This document shows positions 34,454 to 43,903 of a stretch of DNA of 64,000 nt, piece after piece (the stretch's first letter is position 1; every line of letters starts with the position of its first letter). The stretch is from the NCBI GenBank assembly GCA_023053575.1, contig JAKZAP010000006.1, positions 16,005,280 through 16,069,279 of the forward strand, read 5' to 3'. The notes beneath the pieces are model-generated. The model was given only the letters and a program-made list of their open reading frames with translations. It did no database searches and had not been told where the DNA came from. The stretch comes from Branchinecta lynchi (taxonomy: Eukaryota > Arthropoda > Branchiopoda > Anostraca > Branchinectidae). Both the position numbers and the translations under genes were made by a program.

Positions 34454-36873
34454 AACAAGAGCTACGAGCTCATATGACACTTGTTGCGAGTAGGCGGTAC
34501 AAGAAAGTAGATGAGAACGTTACAAAATACACCCGCCATCCAAAAATGCGGTTCGGAAATACAAGTAGGATATTTAGTTTAACTCGATTCTGAGCAGTTC
34601 CGGCATCGTCTCGGACTATCTGTAGCAAATGTGCATGACAGCTTATCAACTTTTCAGGCCAAACAATCCACTCGTTTGATCCCTAGACGTGCTACACAAT
34701 TTCCGATACTCCCTCCATCTCCCCCTACCGTGGCCGAATCTGGTTCGGACTTATATCATCTATCAAATTACACTCGAATCTGAGCTATTTTGGAGACCCC
34801 GGAATTTCCCCCCCCCCACCACCACCACCGTTGTCACATCTGGTTCGGACCCTAAAATATGGCATCCACGGTATACGCTTTCTCTCCATTTCAAGTTTCA
34901 TTTAAATTGATGCACTCGTTTGACCCCTATGCCAGCCTCAAAGTTCCCGGCAATCTCCCTCCACCTCCCCCCACTGTGGCGGAAGAGGACTTGGAAACAT
35001 AAACGTCGTATCCCTTAAACCCTCTTCCCGTCCATCAAGTCTTACCGAAATCGGAGCAAAGCCTATCCGCAAATTTCCGTACCCCCTCCCCCCTACTTTG
35101 GCCGAATCCAGCCTGGACTCCAAATAGCAAATCTAGGCCGCATAAACTTGGCACTATTGAACTTGCATCTCATACGGTCCATCCGTTTGGTTTTTGTGCA
35201 TGTCAAGGTTTCCGCCCCCCCCCCCAAATTCCCCCAACCGTGGTGGCATATAGTTTGAACGCATGTTGTACATGTCTAGGTCATCGATTCGTATCACCCA
35301 TTAAGTTTCACTCGAATCAGACCACTCGTTCGCAATTTGCAGAAGTCAATTTCCATATTTCCCTTCTCTCGCTCCACCAAAAAAGCTCGGATTTAGGAAC
35401 TGAAGTTTCCGGGGGCAGGTTCTGTCGGGTTCTTAAGTCAATTAAATCGGGTCACGAATATGCCTGCAAAGTTTCGTTGTCGTAAGTACATCTGGAACTA
35501 TTCTAACTCGCGACTATCGGAATTCCAAGAAACCCCCTTATAACTCCCCCCACAGAGCCCCAAAACCATTGACTCCGTCAATTTCGTATCTAGGCCTAAT
35601 GCTTGTTCTCTCCATCAAGTGCCGTCCCAATCCCTCTGCTTTAAGCATTTCATGAGTTTTCCGGTTCCCCGCCCCATTCCCCCCACGGGTATCGGACCCG
35701 GCCCGGACTTGACACTGAACATCTGAGACGATAGCTCTTTCCACCCAACAAGTTTCATTCAAATCCGATCACCCATTCAAAAGTTATGCATGCCACTAGA
35801 TTCCCGACTCCCCATCATTCCACTCCCTCCACGATGGTCGGATCGAGGAAACGACTATTCTCAAGTCAATCTATTCGGATCCCTGACATATCTCCCAAGT
35901 TTCATCGTCTCAGCACATCAGGAAGTATGCCGAACTCGTGGGTTCACTAGACCCCCCCCCTCCCCCGCAGTGCCCGGATCCTTATGTCAATGGCGTATCT
36001 AGGACTTGTGCTTGTTCTTACCACCAAGTTGCATCCCGATACTTCCACTCTAAGCGTTTCTCAAGATTTTCGGTTCCCTCCTCCAACTCCCCCAGTGTCA
36101 TCGGCTCCGGCCCGGATTTAAAGCGCGACGTCGCAGACACGAGATCACCCTAAATATCAACTTTCATCAAGATCTGATCACCCGTTCGCAAATTAAAAAT
36201 ACCTAAGTTTTTGGCTTCCTCCTCCCGCCACTCCCCCTCAGATGGTCGGATCGGGGAAGTGACTATTTCCTGTTTAATCTGGTCGCCTCCCTGACATGCC
36301 TGCTAATTTTCGTCGTCCTAGCACACCAGGAAGCACCGAACTCAATGGATCACTATAAATTCGGACCCCCCCCCCCCCCCAAACTCCCCCAAAGTGAGCG
36401 GATCCGTTCCGGTTATGTCAGTCACGTATCTAGGACGTGTACTTCTTCTTTCCACCAAGTTTCATCCGGATCTCTCCACTCCAAGCGTTTTCCACGATTT
36501 CCGGTTTCCCCCTCAAACTCCCCCCCCCATGTCACCCGATCCGGTCTGGATTTAAAATGGAACGTCTGAGACACGAGGTCCTTCCATATAGCAAGCTTCA
36601 TTAAGACCCGATCGCCCGTTCGTAAGGTAAAAATATCTCATTTTTCCTATTTTTTCCGGATTCCCCCTGCCTCCACTCCCGCACAGATGGTCAGATCGGG
36701 GAGCGACTATTTTTAATTTGATCTGGTCCGGCCCCTGAAACGCCTGCCAAGTGTCATCGTCCTAGCTTATCTGGAAGTGCCCAAACTAGCAAAATAGGGA
36801 CCGACAGACCGACTGACGGACAGAAATTACAATCGCTATATGGCACTTGGCCGAAGGGCAAGTGTCATAAAAA
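34454..36873 (+). repeat. Family E element, most complete copy (about 2.4 kb)
   Basis: Left end AACAAGAGCTACGAGCTC, left region with GATGAGAACGTTACAAAATA, alternating cores with C runs (34809, 35216, 36366) and GGATCCGGTCCGG-type words, microsatellite GACCGACAGACCGACTGACG at 36799, ATTACAATCGCTATATGGC, and a terminal hairpin (GGCACTTGGCC and GGCAAGTGTC) before ATAAAAA. Part of it, 35478-35803, is duplicated at 37930. Confidence 0.88.
35478..35803 (+). repeat. Source copy of a 326-bp exact duplication
   Basis: This E core segment is repeated at 37930-38255 with a constant offset of 2452 and no difference that I could see, including an identical 74-codon chance frame on the minus strand. Identity stops abruptly at both borders. 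Confidence 0.9.
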
Positions 36874-37239
36874 GCCGCTGAATCGCTCTCATGAACACGA
36901 GCCTGCCAACAGACAGTGCCTAAAACCTTTGGAGTGATTCCGCAGAAATAAGATACTTGTTGCCGGGAGCGGGGGGGGGGGGGGTAGGGGCAGCAAATGA
37001 ATATTTTGTGGGTTCTTGTTATCATAGATAAGGAGGGAAATATAGCCCTGGGTAGGATATGCGTGTGTGGGGGAGGGGGCTGAGGGATGATTGAGAGGAA
37101 GGCTAATAGGAAATGAGTTTGAATGGTACGCGGGAGGAATAGTTTTCATCCAACTTGTTAATGTTCTTTCCGTCTCGTACAGTCCCTGTTAAAGGACTCC
37201 GCTTGGTTCGTCTGCCTTTTATTTTATACCTAGCTCCCT
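36874..37239. other. No gene seen
   Basis: A G run of 13 at 36970 and purine-rich stretches (GGGGGAGGGGGCTGAGGG). No product recognised. Confidence 0.3.
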
Positions 37240-37385
37240 TAAGCGTTGTTCGAATAGGTGTTATAAGGTATACTACGGCTTATTACAGATTCCTCTTTTC
37301 CTCGGGGACCACTGTAATAAGGTGAATAAGGAGTGAGTCAGTTCTATTTTCCCTTACGCAGAGCCAATCAGATCGCTTGGTTGGT
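37240..37385 (+). repeat. Dispersed repeat K, copy 2
   Basis: Matches 9070-9235 (GATTCCTCTTTTCCTCGGGG, TTACGCAGAGCCAATCAGAT). CTTATTACAG and CTGTAATAAG form a small inverted repeat around the shared CTCGGGG block. Confidence 0.7.
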
Positions 37386-37929
37386 TCCACCAGCGGGTGG
37401 ACGAGACGAACAGCGTTTATCAGAGCCTCGTTGTTGTTGCATGCTGCAGGTCCACTTCTCGGCCGATTCCGGACTGATTCTTTCTACATCCGTTTTTGCA
37501 CTGCAGCGCTTCCGAGGAAGACGGCAGCGCTTCACGAGAATCACGGACTTGCTCCCCGACCAAGTCCGTGCTTCCCTGCAAGATGCTGCAGCGCTGTCGC
37601 TTCAACCAAGACGAAAGTGAATCCAAAAACACATATTCTGAAAAAGCAAAGAAGTGCTACAGCAGTGATCCGGCAGCGCTATTGCAACAAAAACGAGGCT
37701 CAGGGTTGAGAATGGGAAGCAATAAAGTTCTACTTTGTTGGAAGCTGAAGATACAACTTTTCTCAAAGAACACGTTTTGTTCTGTTCTAGGTTCTGTTAC
37801 GACTGCTTATTGTTAGTTTGAGGACCAATGCAGTCCATTCGTTATTTAATAGCTTAAAAGGGTGTCAACTTGTGCTCGTGTGCTTAAGAACACTTTTTCT
37901 GACCCTTAGTAGCTCGAAAAGCTGTAAGC
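37386..37929 (+). other. GC-richer stretch with overlapping open frames; function unknown
   Basis: Three plus-strand frames overlap here (37333-37620, 37377-37709, 37496-37816), beginning MSQFYFPL, MVGSTSGW and MHCSASEE. All three frames being open over about 240 bp is unusual for the AT-rich surroundings. CTGCAGCGCT occurs twice (37501, 37585) and variants recur, so low-complexity bias may explain it. No domain was recognised in any frame. Confidence 0.3.
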
Positions 37930-38255
37930 TGTCGTAAGTACATCTGGAACTATTCTAACTCGCGACTATCGGAATTCCAAGAAACCCCCTTATAACTCCC
38001 CCCACAGAGCCCCAAAACCATTGACTCCGTCAATTTCGTATCTAGGCCTAATGCTTGTTCTCTCCATCAAGTGCCGTCCCAATCCCTCTGCTTTAAGCAT
38101 TTCATGAGTTTTCCGGTTCCCCGCCCCATTCCCCCCACGGGTATCGGACCCGGCCCGGACTTGACACTGAACATCTGAGACGATAGCTCTTTCCACCCAA
38201 CAAGTTTCATTCAAATCCGATCACCCATTCAAAAGTTATGCATGCCACTAGATTC
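37930..38255 (+). repeat. Exact 326-bp duplicate of an E core segment
   Basis: Copy of 35478-35803 placed between non-E sequence (TAGCTCGAAAAGCTGTAAGC on the left, GAAAAAGCGTGGCAACACC on the right). It lacks E ends and a microsatellite, so it did not arrive as a full element. Confidence 0.9.
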
Positions 38256-38445
38256 GAAAAAGCGTGGCAACACCGAACGCTGCATCGATAAGAACCTTTT
38301 AAGTTCCTATTTGAACAGATGTCTGTATTAAGACACGCCTATACATCGCGTATAGCACTGTTCAGCTTATTACACTATTGAACAATGCTTTATGGGGTTA
38401 TAAACTTCTGAAATGCCCGCCTTTTACCATTGCTTAGTTTTGTAC

Positions 38446-38780
38446 CTACGACTTTCTAGCGTTGTTGCTAGGCACGCAACGCAAACTTCGCCAAAAGCTT
38501 GGCGAAAGCTGCGCCTTCGACACTTTCATGCATAAAGGCATGACAAGCCTCAAAGTTTTGTTTTTCATTTTGGAAGACATAAAATGCCTTCTATTTTGCT
38601 TGCTTTTCCCACTTTTTAACAACGGCGCATTCAGTTTTAAAATATCTTGCGTGCACCCGCCGCGTCGAAGAGCAGGTAGGCGGAATAAGAGTCGACAAGC
38701 GCTAACATGAAAATCGGTAATTTCACATGGAAAGTAGTAGTGCTTTCGGTAAATTATATCACTGAGCTGTTTCGTCATGG
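38446..38780 (-). repeat. Dispersed repeat L, copy 2
   Basis: The reverse complement aligns with 17650-18070 without the family M insertion. A 110-codon minus frame (MTKQLSDIIYRKH...) covers it, but the other copy does not keep this frame, so it is probably not a gene. Confidence 0.6.
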
Positions 38781-39144
38781 AAAGATCATTTCTGGTAAGA
38801 GTCTTTAAGGTAAAAGTCAGTAACTGTGCTACCTACAAATATGTTCATGGACTTTTTGTATTTAACTGACTGTAAAATAAAAGGCCCATAACAAAGAGAC
38901 CATAATAAGTTATTTATAAACAACGCGCAGTCAGCTTCCATTATCAGTCTCTAGTAAGAATGAACTTCTTTCCCATTTAATAGGGCAACTTTTGTCGATT
39001 ATATGGTACGGCGACAATGGGCACCTTTCTAGATCAATTCAAACCAAGTATTTGGTTCGCGGAAATCTTTCTGTTTTGTTTTCTGTCAGACAATCAGATT
39101 TATTTGACTGCGCTGACGGATGAGTTAGCTGATTCTTCATTCTA

Positions 39145-39393
39145 AGAACCGACTAAAACGAGGCACGGCATAGTGTAGAAGACACAAGTACTAAAAAGAG
39201 GCACGAAAACTAAAAGGGCCCTTTCAAACTTCATAGTGAGGTGCAGAAACAATGCTCTGACGTGCCTTCTCTTTAGGTCTGGAGTGACCAACTCTCACTT
39301 ACTTCTCTACTTCTAATACTTGCTAATCTCTTTTTATTACTCGTGCCTCCAGCGCCATGTCGTGCCGTGCCGTGTTTCTTTTAAATCGATCCC
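39145..39393. mobile_element. Family I TIR element (MITE), copy 2
   Basis: Ends AGAACCGACTAAAACGAGGC and CGTGTTTCTTTTAAATCGATCCC are inverted relatives of the other copies. Flanks are TTCATTCTA (39136-39144) and TTGATTCTA (39394-39402), a 9-bp duplication with one mismatch. The interior GGCACGAAAACTAAAAGGGCC and CTACTTCTAATACTTGCTAA is shared with 6330 and 63330. Confidence 0.85.
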
Positions 39394-39539
39394 TTGATTC
39401 TAGCGATATTTCAACCCTTCTTGGCAAGGCTCAAGCGAGAATAACAAACCGCTGATTTTTTAGTAGAGTATTCCTTGGAACAACACACTATTGCGAGCGC
39501 TGTAGCAGCTTTCAGCTTTCGGTTTTTGGTTTTCACCAT

Positions 39540-40850
39540 ATTTTGTGGAGCTCATAACTTGTGAACGAGTGCAAGTATCAAGTTCAAACTTGGTATGTTT
39601 GTGGGTACTGGGGTCCAGAGGCGTTACTAACCATAATATTTGGGGGTGGGGGGACGAGGCCTTTACCAACTGGCTGGTAATTTTTAACGACTTTTTCTGC
39701 AGAAAAACAACTGTTTTCAACAAAAAAATTACATTTTTGAAAAAAATCTACTGATTTTCAGAAAAACCGACTATTTTGACGAAAAATCGGCCAATTTTCC
39801 GAAAAAACGACTGTTTTCATGAAAAAAATCAACTCTTTTGACCAAAAATCGCGGCGCTTCGCGCCGACTCGGTTATTTTTACCGACTGGCCGGCAGTATT
39901 GGGAGGGGGGCGTCCCCCCCCCCAGTCATGACGCCCCTGCTGGGGTCTAGTTGTGTCTTTTGGGGGTCCCATCCCTCACACCCACCCGGTTCAGGGGCAA
40001 ATGAGCCCAGATTGCCCAGTAAATAATGTTCGTAACTTGACCAGAGTTGGACATAAGACGATGAAATTCCTTGTACTTGTAGATCCTAGGACTGCGAAAC
40101 TACTTTTAAAGTTGCACCCCCCCCCCCCACTCATCCCGTTCCTGGGCAACTGGGCCCAGATTGCCCAGGACCCGTGACAGGAATCAACATATATCAAGTT
40201 GAAACTCGGTAGGTTTGTCAGCATTAGGGTCTCTTTTTCCTTGTTGTGGGTCCCAAACCCCACCCCTTCTTGGTTTAGGGGCGATTGGGCCCAGACTGCC
40301 CATTTTTCATGTTTTTAACTTGACAATAACTGGAGATAGGGCGATGAAATTCCTTTGTGCTTTTGGATCATAGGGTTGGGGATTTATATGTAGAGTTCAA
40401 CCAACCCCCAACTTCCCGGTTCATGGGCAAGTGCGCCCAATTTGCCCATGAGTTGCGTTGGTCTATGACATGTCTCATGTTGAAAGTCTTGTATACTTGT
40501 GGTATGTATGTATAGATTCAGAGTGTAACAGCAACCAATAAGACCATGCATCGTACTTCAAAGCTCATGGGCAAGTGGGCCCAGATTGCCCAGGAAAAAA
40601 GTTTTTGACCCGGGACTGGAACCAAACTCTAAACTGATATACTTGAAGAAACAGAGGTGTAAATACACAATTTGATGGGTCCCGACCCCCCCCCCCCTCC
40701 CGTTCATGAGCAGCTGGGCGCCAATTGCCTGTGAGTTAAGTTTGTCTATGACAGGTCTCAAGTCCAACTCTTGTATATTTGGGAGATATATTTATCGATG
40801 AGGATTTTGGTGCAACAGCAACAAATAAGACGACGCGTCCTACTTTAATC
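39540..40850. repeat. Tandem array, family G (unit about 275-285 bp)
   Basis: The word GGGCCCAGATTGCCCA and variants recur at 40005, 40154, 40287, 40435, 40577 and 40712. Between them alternate blocks GACGATGAAATTCC (40058, 40340) and ATCAAGTTGAAACTCGG-like sequences (39568, 40192, 40474). Paired blocks give a period of about 280. Like E it has C runs at unit joints (40128, 40686). A hAT MITE is inserted at 39616-39939. Confidence 0.75.
39616..39939. mobile_element. hAT-type MITE, family N, with perfect 8-bp target duplication
   Basis: The element runs from CAGAGGCGTTACTAACC to CAGTCATGACGCCCCTG. It is flanked by CTGGGGTC at 39608-39615 and 39940-39947, identical. The 324-bp interior is noncoding, with repeated GAAAAACCGACT-like words on an 18-35 bp spacing and a palindromic core CGCGGCGCTTCGCGCCGACT. 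Confidence 0.9.
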
Positions 40851-41352
40851 TTTAATGAACAGTTGGAAACTGGACTCTTCTGTCATATGATCGATGATAT
40901 GCCGTTCTGACAAAGGGTCTATTAAGCTGCTCCAATTTAGTTTATTGCACTTGTTATTGCCTTGCTAACGGAAAAGAGGTTTAAAGGGCCGGACTGGCTC
41001 AAGCTGTTCGTGCAAGATCTTCAATATTTCTTTGGATTTATATTTACGGTTTGTTTCCATTTAAAGTTTTTTAAATGGGATGATTACAAATTAGGACATT
41101 TAGTTACTGAGGATGTGAAATGTCTTGATTCTAAAGCTGTTTGCATAAAAAATGTGATAAAGGTTTTACTTTCACTCTCCACGTCTGAGCGCTTGTACAA
41201 AGGAATCGCTGGATGTTAAAGCTGACGCTCAGATTTCCTTTTCTGAGCTTTATAAGTGGGGCACCCAGAACGCGATCTACGCGATCAACCCTTCATTAGT
41301 AGCTGCGCGTCCTCTAACTCAGACCGAAAATGTCAGGGTCGTCGTGTTATAT
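40851..41352 (+). other. Unrecognised coding-like stretch
   Basis: A frame at 40962-41219 (MLTEKRFKGPDWLKLF...) and, in another frame, the stretch from 41207 reading ESLDVKADAQISFSELYKWG and ending at a stop before 41370 look protein-like. I recognise no family. It continues into the left arm of the inverted repeat at 41353. Confidence 0.25.
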
Positions 41353-41795
41353 TCAAAGAAGTAGGACAACGCACTTAAGTATGCAAAAGATAATCCCGTC
41401 GACGCTGACATTTACATTGATGCCGGAAACCCTGTATCTTCAAGCTATTCTAGATACGCATACACTTGACATTATTCCTATTCTCTGAAGTTCTTAGTGA
41501 AATACATGTCTTCTTACCACCGTCGCGACTACCGTGCGTTCTCCTGCTGTAACTGCCTTACCGCCACCCACATTAACAATGATGCCAAAATAAAACCGGC
41601 AGAAGGGTATGGTCATAGTGAACATATAAGTATGTATTGCACTAGGAACGGATAAGGGAGAATGGATACGCTTGTATCTGGACTAGTCTGAAGATACAGC
41701 TTAGGGTTTCCGGCATCAACATATATGTAAAGCGTCGACGCGATGCTCTTTTGCGTAAATGAGCGCGTTGTCTTACTTCTTTGAACAGAATCCCG
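41353..41795. repeat. Inverted repeat of a coding-like sequence, arms about 125 bp
   Basis: The left arm (41353-41482) and the reverse complement of the right arm (41658-41795) share TTCAAAGAAGTAGGACAACGC, CGTCGACGCT, ACATTTACATTGATGCCGG and TGTATCTTCA in order, roughly 75-80 percent identical by eye. Both read IDAGNP or VDAGNP in the same frame, so the arms derive from a common protein-coding ancestor. Confidence 0.7.
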
Positions 41796-42071
41796 CCGAA
41801 AACCGTCGAAAAACCCTGCTAATGGAAGTCTTTTGTGAATGATTCGCCAATCACGAGAGTTTGCAACTGTCCTATTGTTATCCACAGTAATCTTCACCAA
41901 GATATTTTGGACTGGTGTCGTTGTATCCCTGTGTACTTCCAACAGCACATTTACTTTATTTCTATTCAATCCAATCCAGCTTATCTCCCCTTTGCTGGAA
42001 ACTCCCTCCGTTTTGTAAATGATCGTAAGAGAACAAAACTTTCCCGTTGGGGAGAAAGTTTCCTCTAGCAA
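41613..42071 (-). pseudogene. Unrecognised 152-codon frame, likely remnant of an unknown element
   Basis: It starts MLEETFSPTGKFCSLTIIYK and includes SLTIIYKTEGVSSKGEISW, NILVKITVDNNRTVANS and ASTLYIYVDAGNPKLYLQ. The beta-rich look and the related piece on the opposite strand at 41207-41480 suggest a diverged repeated gene, perhaps the structural protein of some mobile element; no family is recognised. It lies in the same orientation as the receptor, inside its 12.3-kb intron. Confidence 0.3.
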
Positions 42072-42649
42072 TTCAAAGACGTAGTTATGGGATTAGTGCC
42101 AACACTAAAAAACTTACTAAGCTGTATTACGACCAGAAGGATATCTTATTTTGGGATCAATGAAAGGAGTAGCGTTTATCTGGTTCATCTTTGTAGGCTT
42201 TAATATCCGTGTTTTCAAGTGTTTCCTTAGAGTTGAATCCACAACACAAAATCGTCGTCTTAAACCAACAACTTTTTAGCACTTTCTCGGCCGGGCTGAG
42301 TTTGCCAGTCAAGCGACGCGAACTTGTCGAAACGCCAATAACTGTGTCGAAAAGAAGGGCATTATTTTGGCAGACATGGTAGGCCAACAGGTCTCTCTTG
42401 TTTGTCATATAATGCATTGCCTGGCATATCAGAGTCCTTTTCGTTTGCTTGGCGACGGGTCCTACATTTTTCGAATCTCTGAACTTTTACTTCGTGCTTC
42501 GAGCACAGAGTTGACAGCTTAAAACGACAGTCTCTAATTCTCGGGAAAAATACTGGTATTTTCCGGAGAACGACATTACCGAACAACTTTACTGTGCAAA
42601 AATCATTTCTAATAATCACATGGGCTCCAAACACATAAAAAGGAAATCA

Positions 42650-43019
42650 CACTGTCAGAAGTTTCATAACAGAGAACAGAAGGATGCGCGGTTTGAACAG
42701 ACAGTGCGTAACAGACAACACTTGGGATGTTATTTGTTGTGTTGGAGATCGTTATCCGTGAAATTTTATGCAGAACAAGCATTGCCAGGGCGAGCCAGAA
42801 ACAGCCAAAAAAGCATCTACTGACTTTTTTGTTTGGCGGCACGAGGTCGGAAAAATTCAGCAGATGCTTTTTGGCGATTTTTTGGCTCTTCCTGATGGCA
42901 ACGCTTGTTATGCATAACATTTTCAAACACAACTTACAACATCCGAAGTGTTGTCTGTTACGCACTGTCTGTTGAAACTGCGCATCCTTCTGTTGCCTGT
43001 TATGAAACTTCTGACAGTG
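42650..43019. repeat. Large fold-back: 174/163-bp inverted arms with 33-bp loop
   Basis: The left arm 42650-42823 pairs with 42857-43019. Matching blocks include CACTGTCAGAAGTTTCATAA, AACAGAAGGATGCGC, ACAGACAGTGCGTAACAGAC, AACAAGC.TTGCCA and the innermost AGCATCTACTGA against TCAGCAGATGCT. Identity is about 80-85 percent by eye. Frames across both arms read HNREQKDARFEQTVRNRQH and relatives, so the arms may come from a coding sequence. It sits about 150 bp downstream of the first receptor exon's donor. Confidence 0.85.
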
Positions 43020-43170
43020 CAGCAGAAGTTTTTCGTCACATACCAGCCATTTTTGATACAGGGATTCACAGACGATGAAGGGTACGCAACGTCCAACGAC
43101 CCGCTTATTACAGGCGGATAAGAGGGGGATAGGGGTTACCTACCAAATAAGGCGGAGAAAGGGGGCTTAC

Positions 43171-43553
43171 CTATCAAAGCTGATGATCAGTAAGTTGAGC
43201 ACTGAAGCATTCGACGCTAGATAGTCTAGGGCCAGCCAGCCATCACAAACATGTGGTCCAAACGTCCATTTCCCTGACAGTAGGTAAATAGTGAAAAGAG
43301 GCATCGAAATCAGGCCAATCACGAAATCCGCTACGGCCAAACTGAACAAGAAATAATTGGAAATAGTCTGCAGCTGCTTGTCAATCTTGAAAGAAATCAT
43401 CACCATGCAGTTGCCTGCCACTGTTAGTAAACTGAGGAATCCAGCGATGATTGCAATGAAAATAGCTTCCGGGAGTGAGTAGGCACCAAGCATAGACCCA
43501 TCTTGTTCTTCCGTTGTATTGGCGATTGACAGAAGCGTCAAGTTCGAGGTCAT
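43171..43553 (-). CDS. mAChR-A: Muscarinic acetylcholine receptor, first coding exon (N-terminus to TM3)
   Basis: This exon encodes residues 1-128 of a class A GPCR that senses acetylcholine at the plasma membrane. A 29-residue N-terminus carries two N-glycosylation sequons (N4-L-T, N12-T-T). TM1 holds GN (N48), TM2 LAVAD (D76), extracellular loop 1 a W (W96), and TM3 C103, the amine-binding D110 followed by Y111, and [15 protein letters not shown]. The last codon is split after AG at a consensus donor (GATAG|GTAAGC), leaving phase 2, which fits the next exon. The start at 43553 has A at -3, and an in-frame TAG lies upstream at 43587-43589, so it is the first in-frame Met of this exon. The DY and SNAS positions in TM3 are typical of muscarinic rather than other amine receptors. 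Subtype A is judged from remembered similarity to insect receptors, not from a search. Confidence 0.93.
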
Positions 43554-43563
43554 TCTGGGGCAT
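43381..43563 (-). promoter_or_regulatory. Upstream ORF overlapping the receptor start
   Basis: An ATG 10 nt upstream of the receptor start (A at -3) opens a 60-codon frame that begins [11 protein letters not shown] and overlaps the first third of the receptor coding sequence in another frame. If the exon starts at 43637 this ATG is in the mature leader and would be met first by scanning ribosomes, so it could lower receptor translation. Its peptide looks like an ordinary out-of-frame shadow, and only its position makes it notable. Confidence 0.35.
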
Positions 43564-43637
43564 TGTGCAAAGTCAGGCAGTCCTTTCTAGTCACTTCGTT
43601 GTCTCGTCAGCCAACAGTGAGGGATGTTCCTCAGCTC
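43554..43637 (-). other. 5' UTR part of the first coding exon, with strong splice acceptor
   Basis: On the minus strand a pyrimidine-rich stretch ending CTTTTCGTTACAG lies just before 43637, a good 3' splice site. It implies that at least one leader exon lies further upstream (higher coordinates), as is common in GPCR genes. The 84-nt leader holds one upstream ATG at 43563, out of frame with the receptor start. I could not identify the upstream exon or promoter. Confidence 0.6.
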
Positions 43638-43682
43638 CTGTAACGAAAAGAACAATGAGGTAAAGGAACTGAATGTAATCTG

Positions 43683-43860
43683 ACATATCCCTACGATATG
43701 AAAAGAAACAAGAGAAATGGGAATAAAAAGGACGTTTTCAGAAGCTTGGGCAAGGATAATAAATATCTGATACATCCCTATGATTCGAAAGGAAACAAGA
43801 GACATGGGAATAAAAAGGCTATGTTTCGAATCTTGGGCAATGATATAGACAAGGAAAACT
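43683..43860. repeat. Two tandem 87-bp units just upstream of the first coding exon
   Basis: The blocks CCCTACGATATGAAAAGAAA and CCCTATGATTCGAAAGGAAA, and GGGAATAAAAAGG in each, repeat at a period of 87. They are within 50 bp of the acceptor at 43637, on the intron side. The period is a multiple of three and both strands stay open, but no protein is recognised. Confidence 0.7.
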
Positions 43861-43903
43861 ATCGCTTGGTAAGTGTATTGACATATTCCGATATTGGCAG
43901 ATA

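Noticed and set aside
35538..38214. Two identical 74-codon minus frames beginning MNETCWVERA
   Set aside because: Both are inside the duplicated family E core segment; identity comes from the recent DNA duplication, not from protein selection.
38446..38778. 110-codon minus frame as a gene
   Set aside because: It covers repeat L; the other copy at 17650-18070 does not keep the frame.
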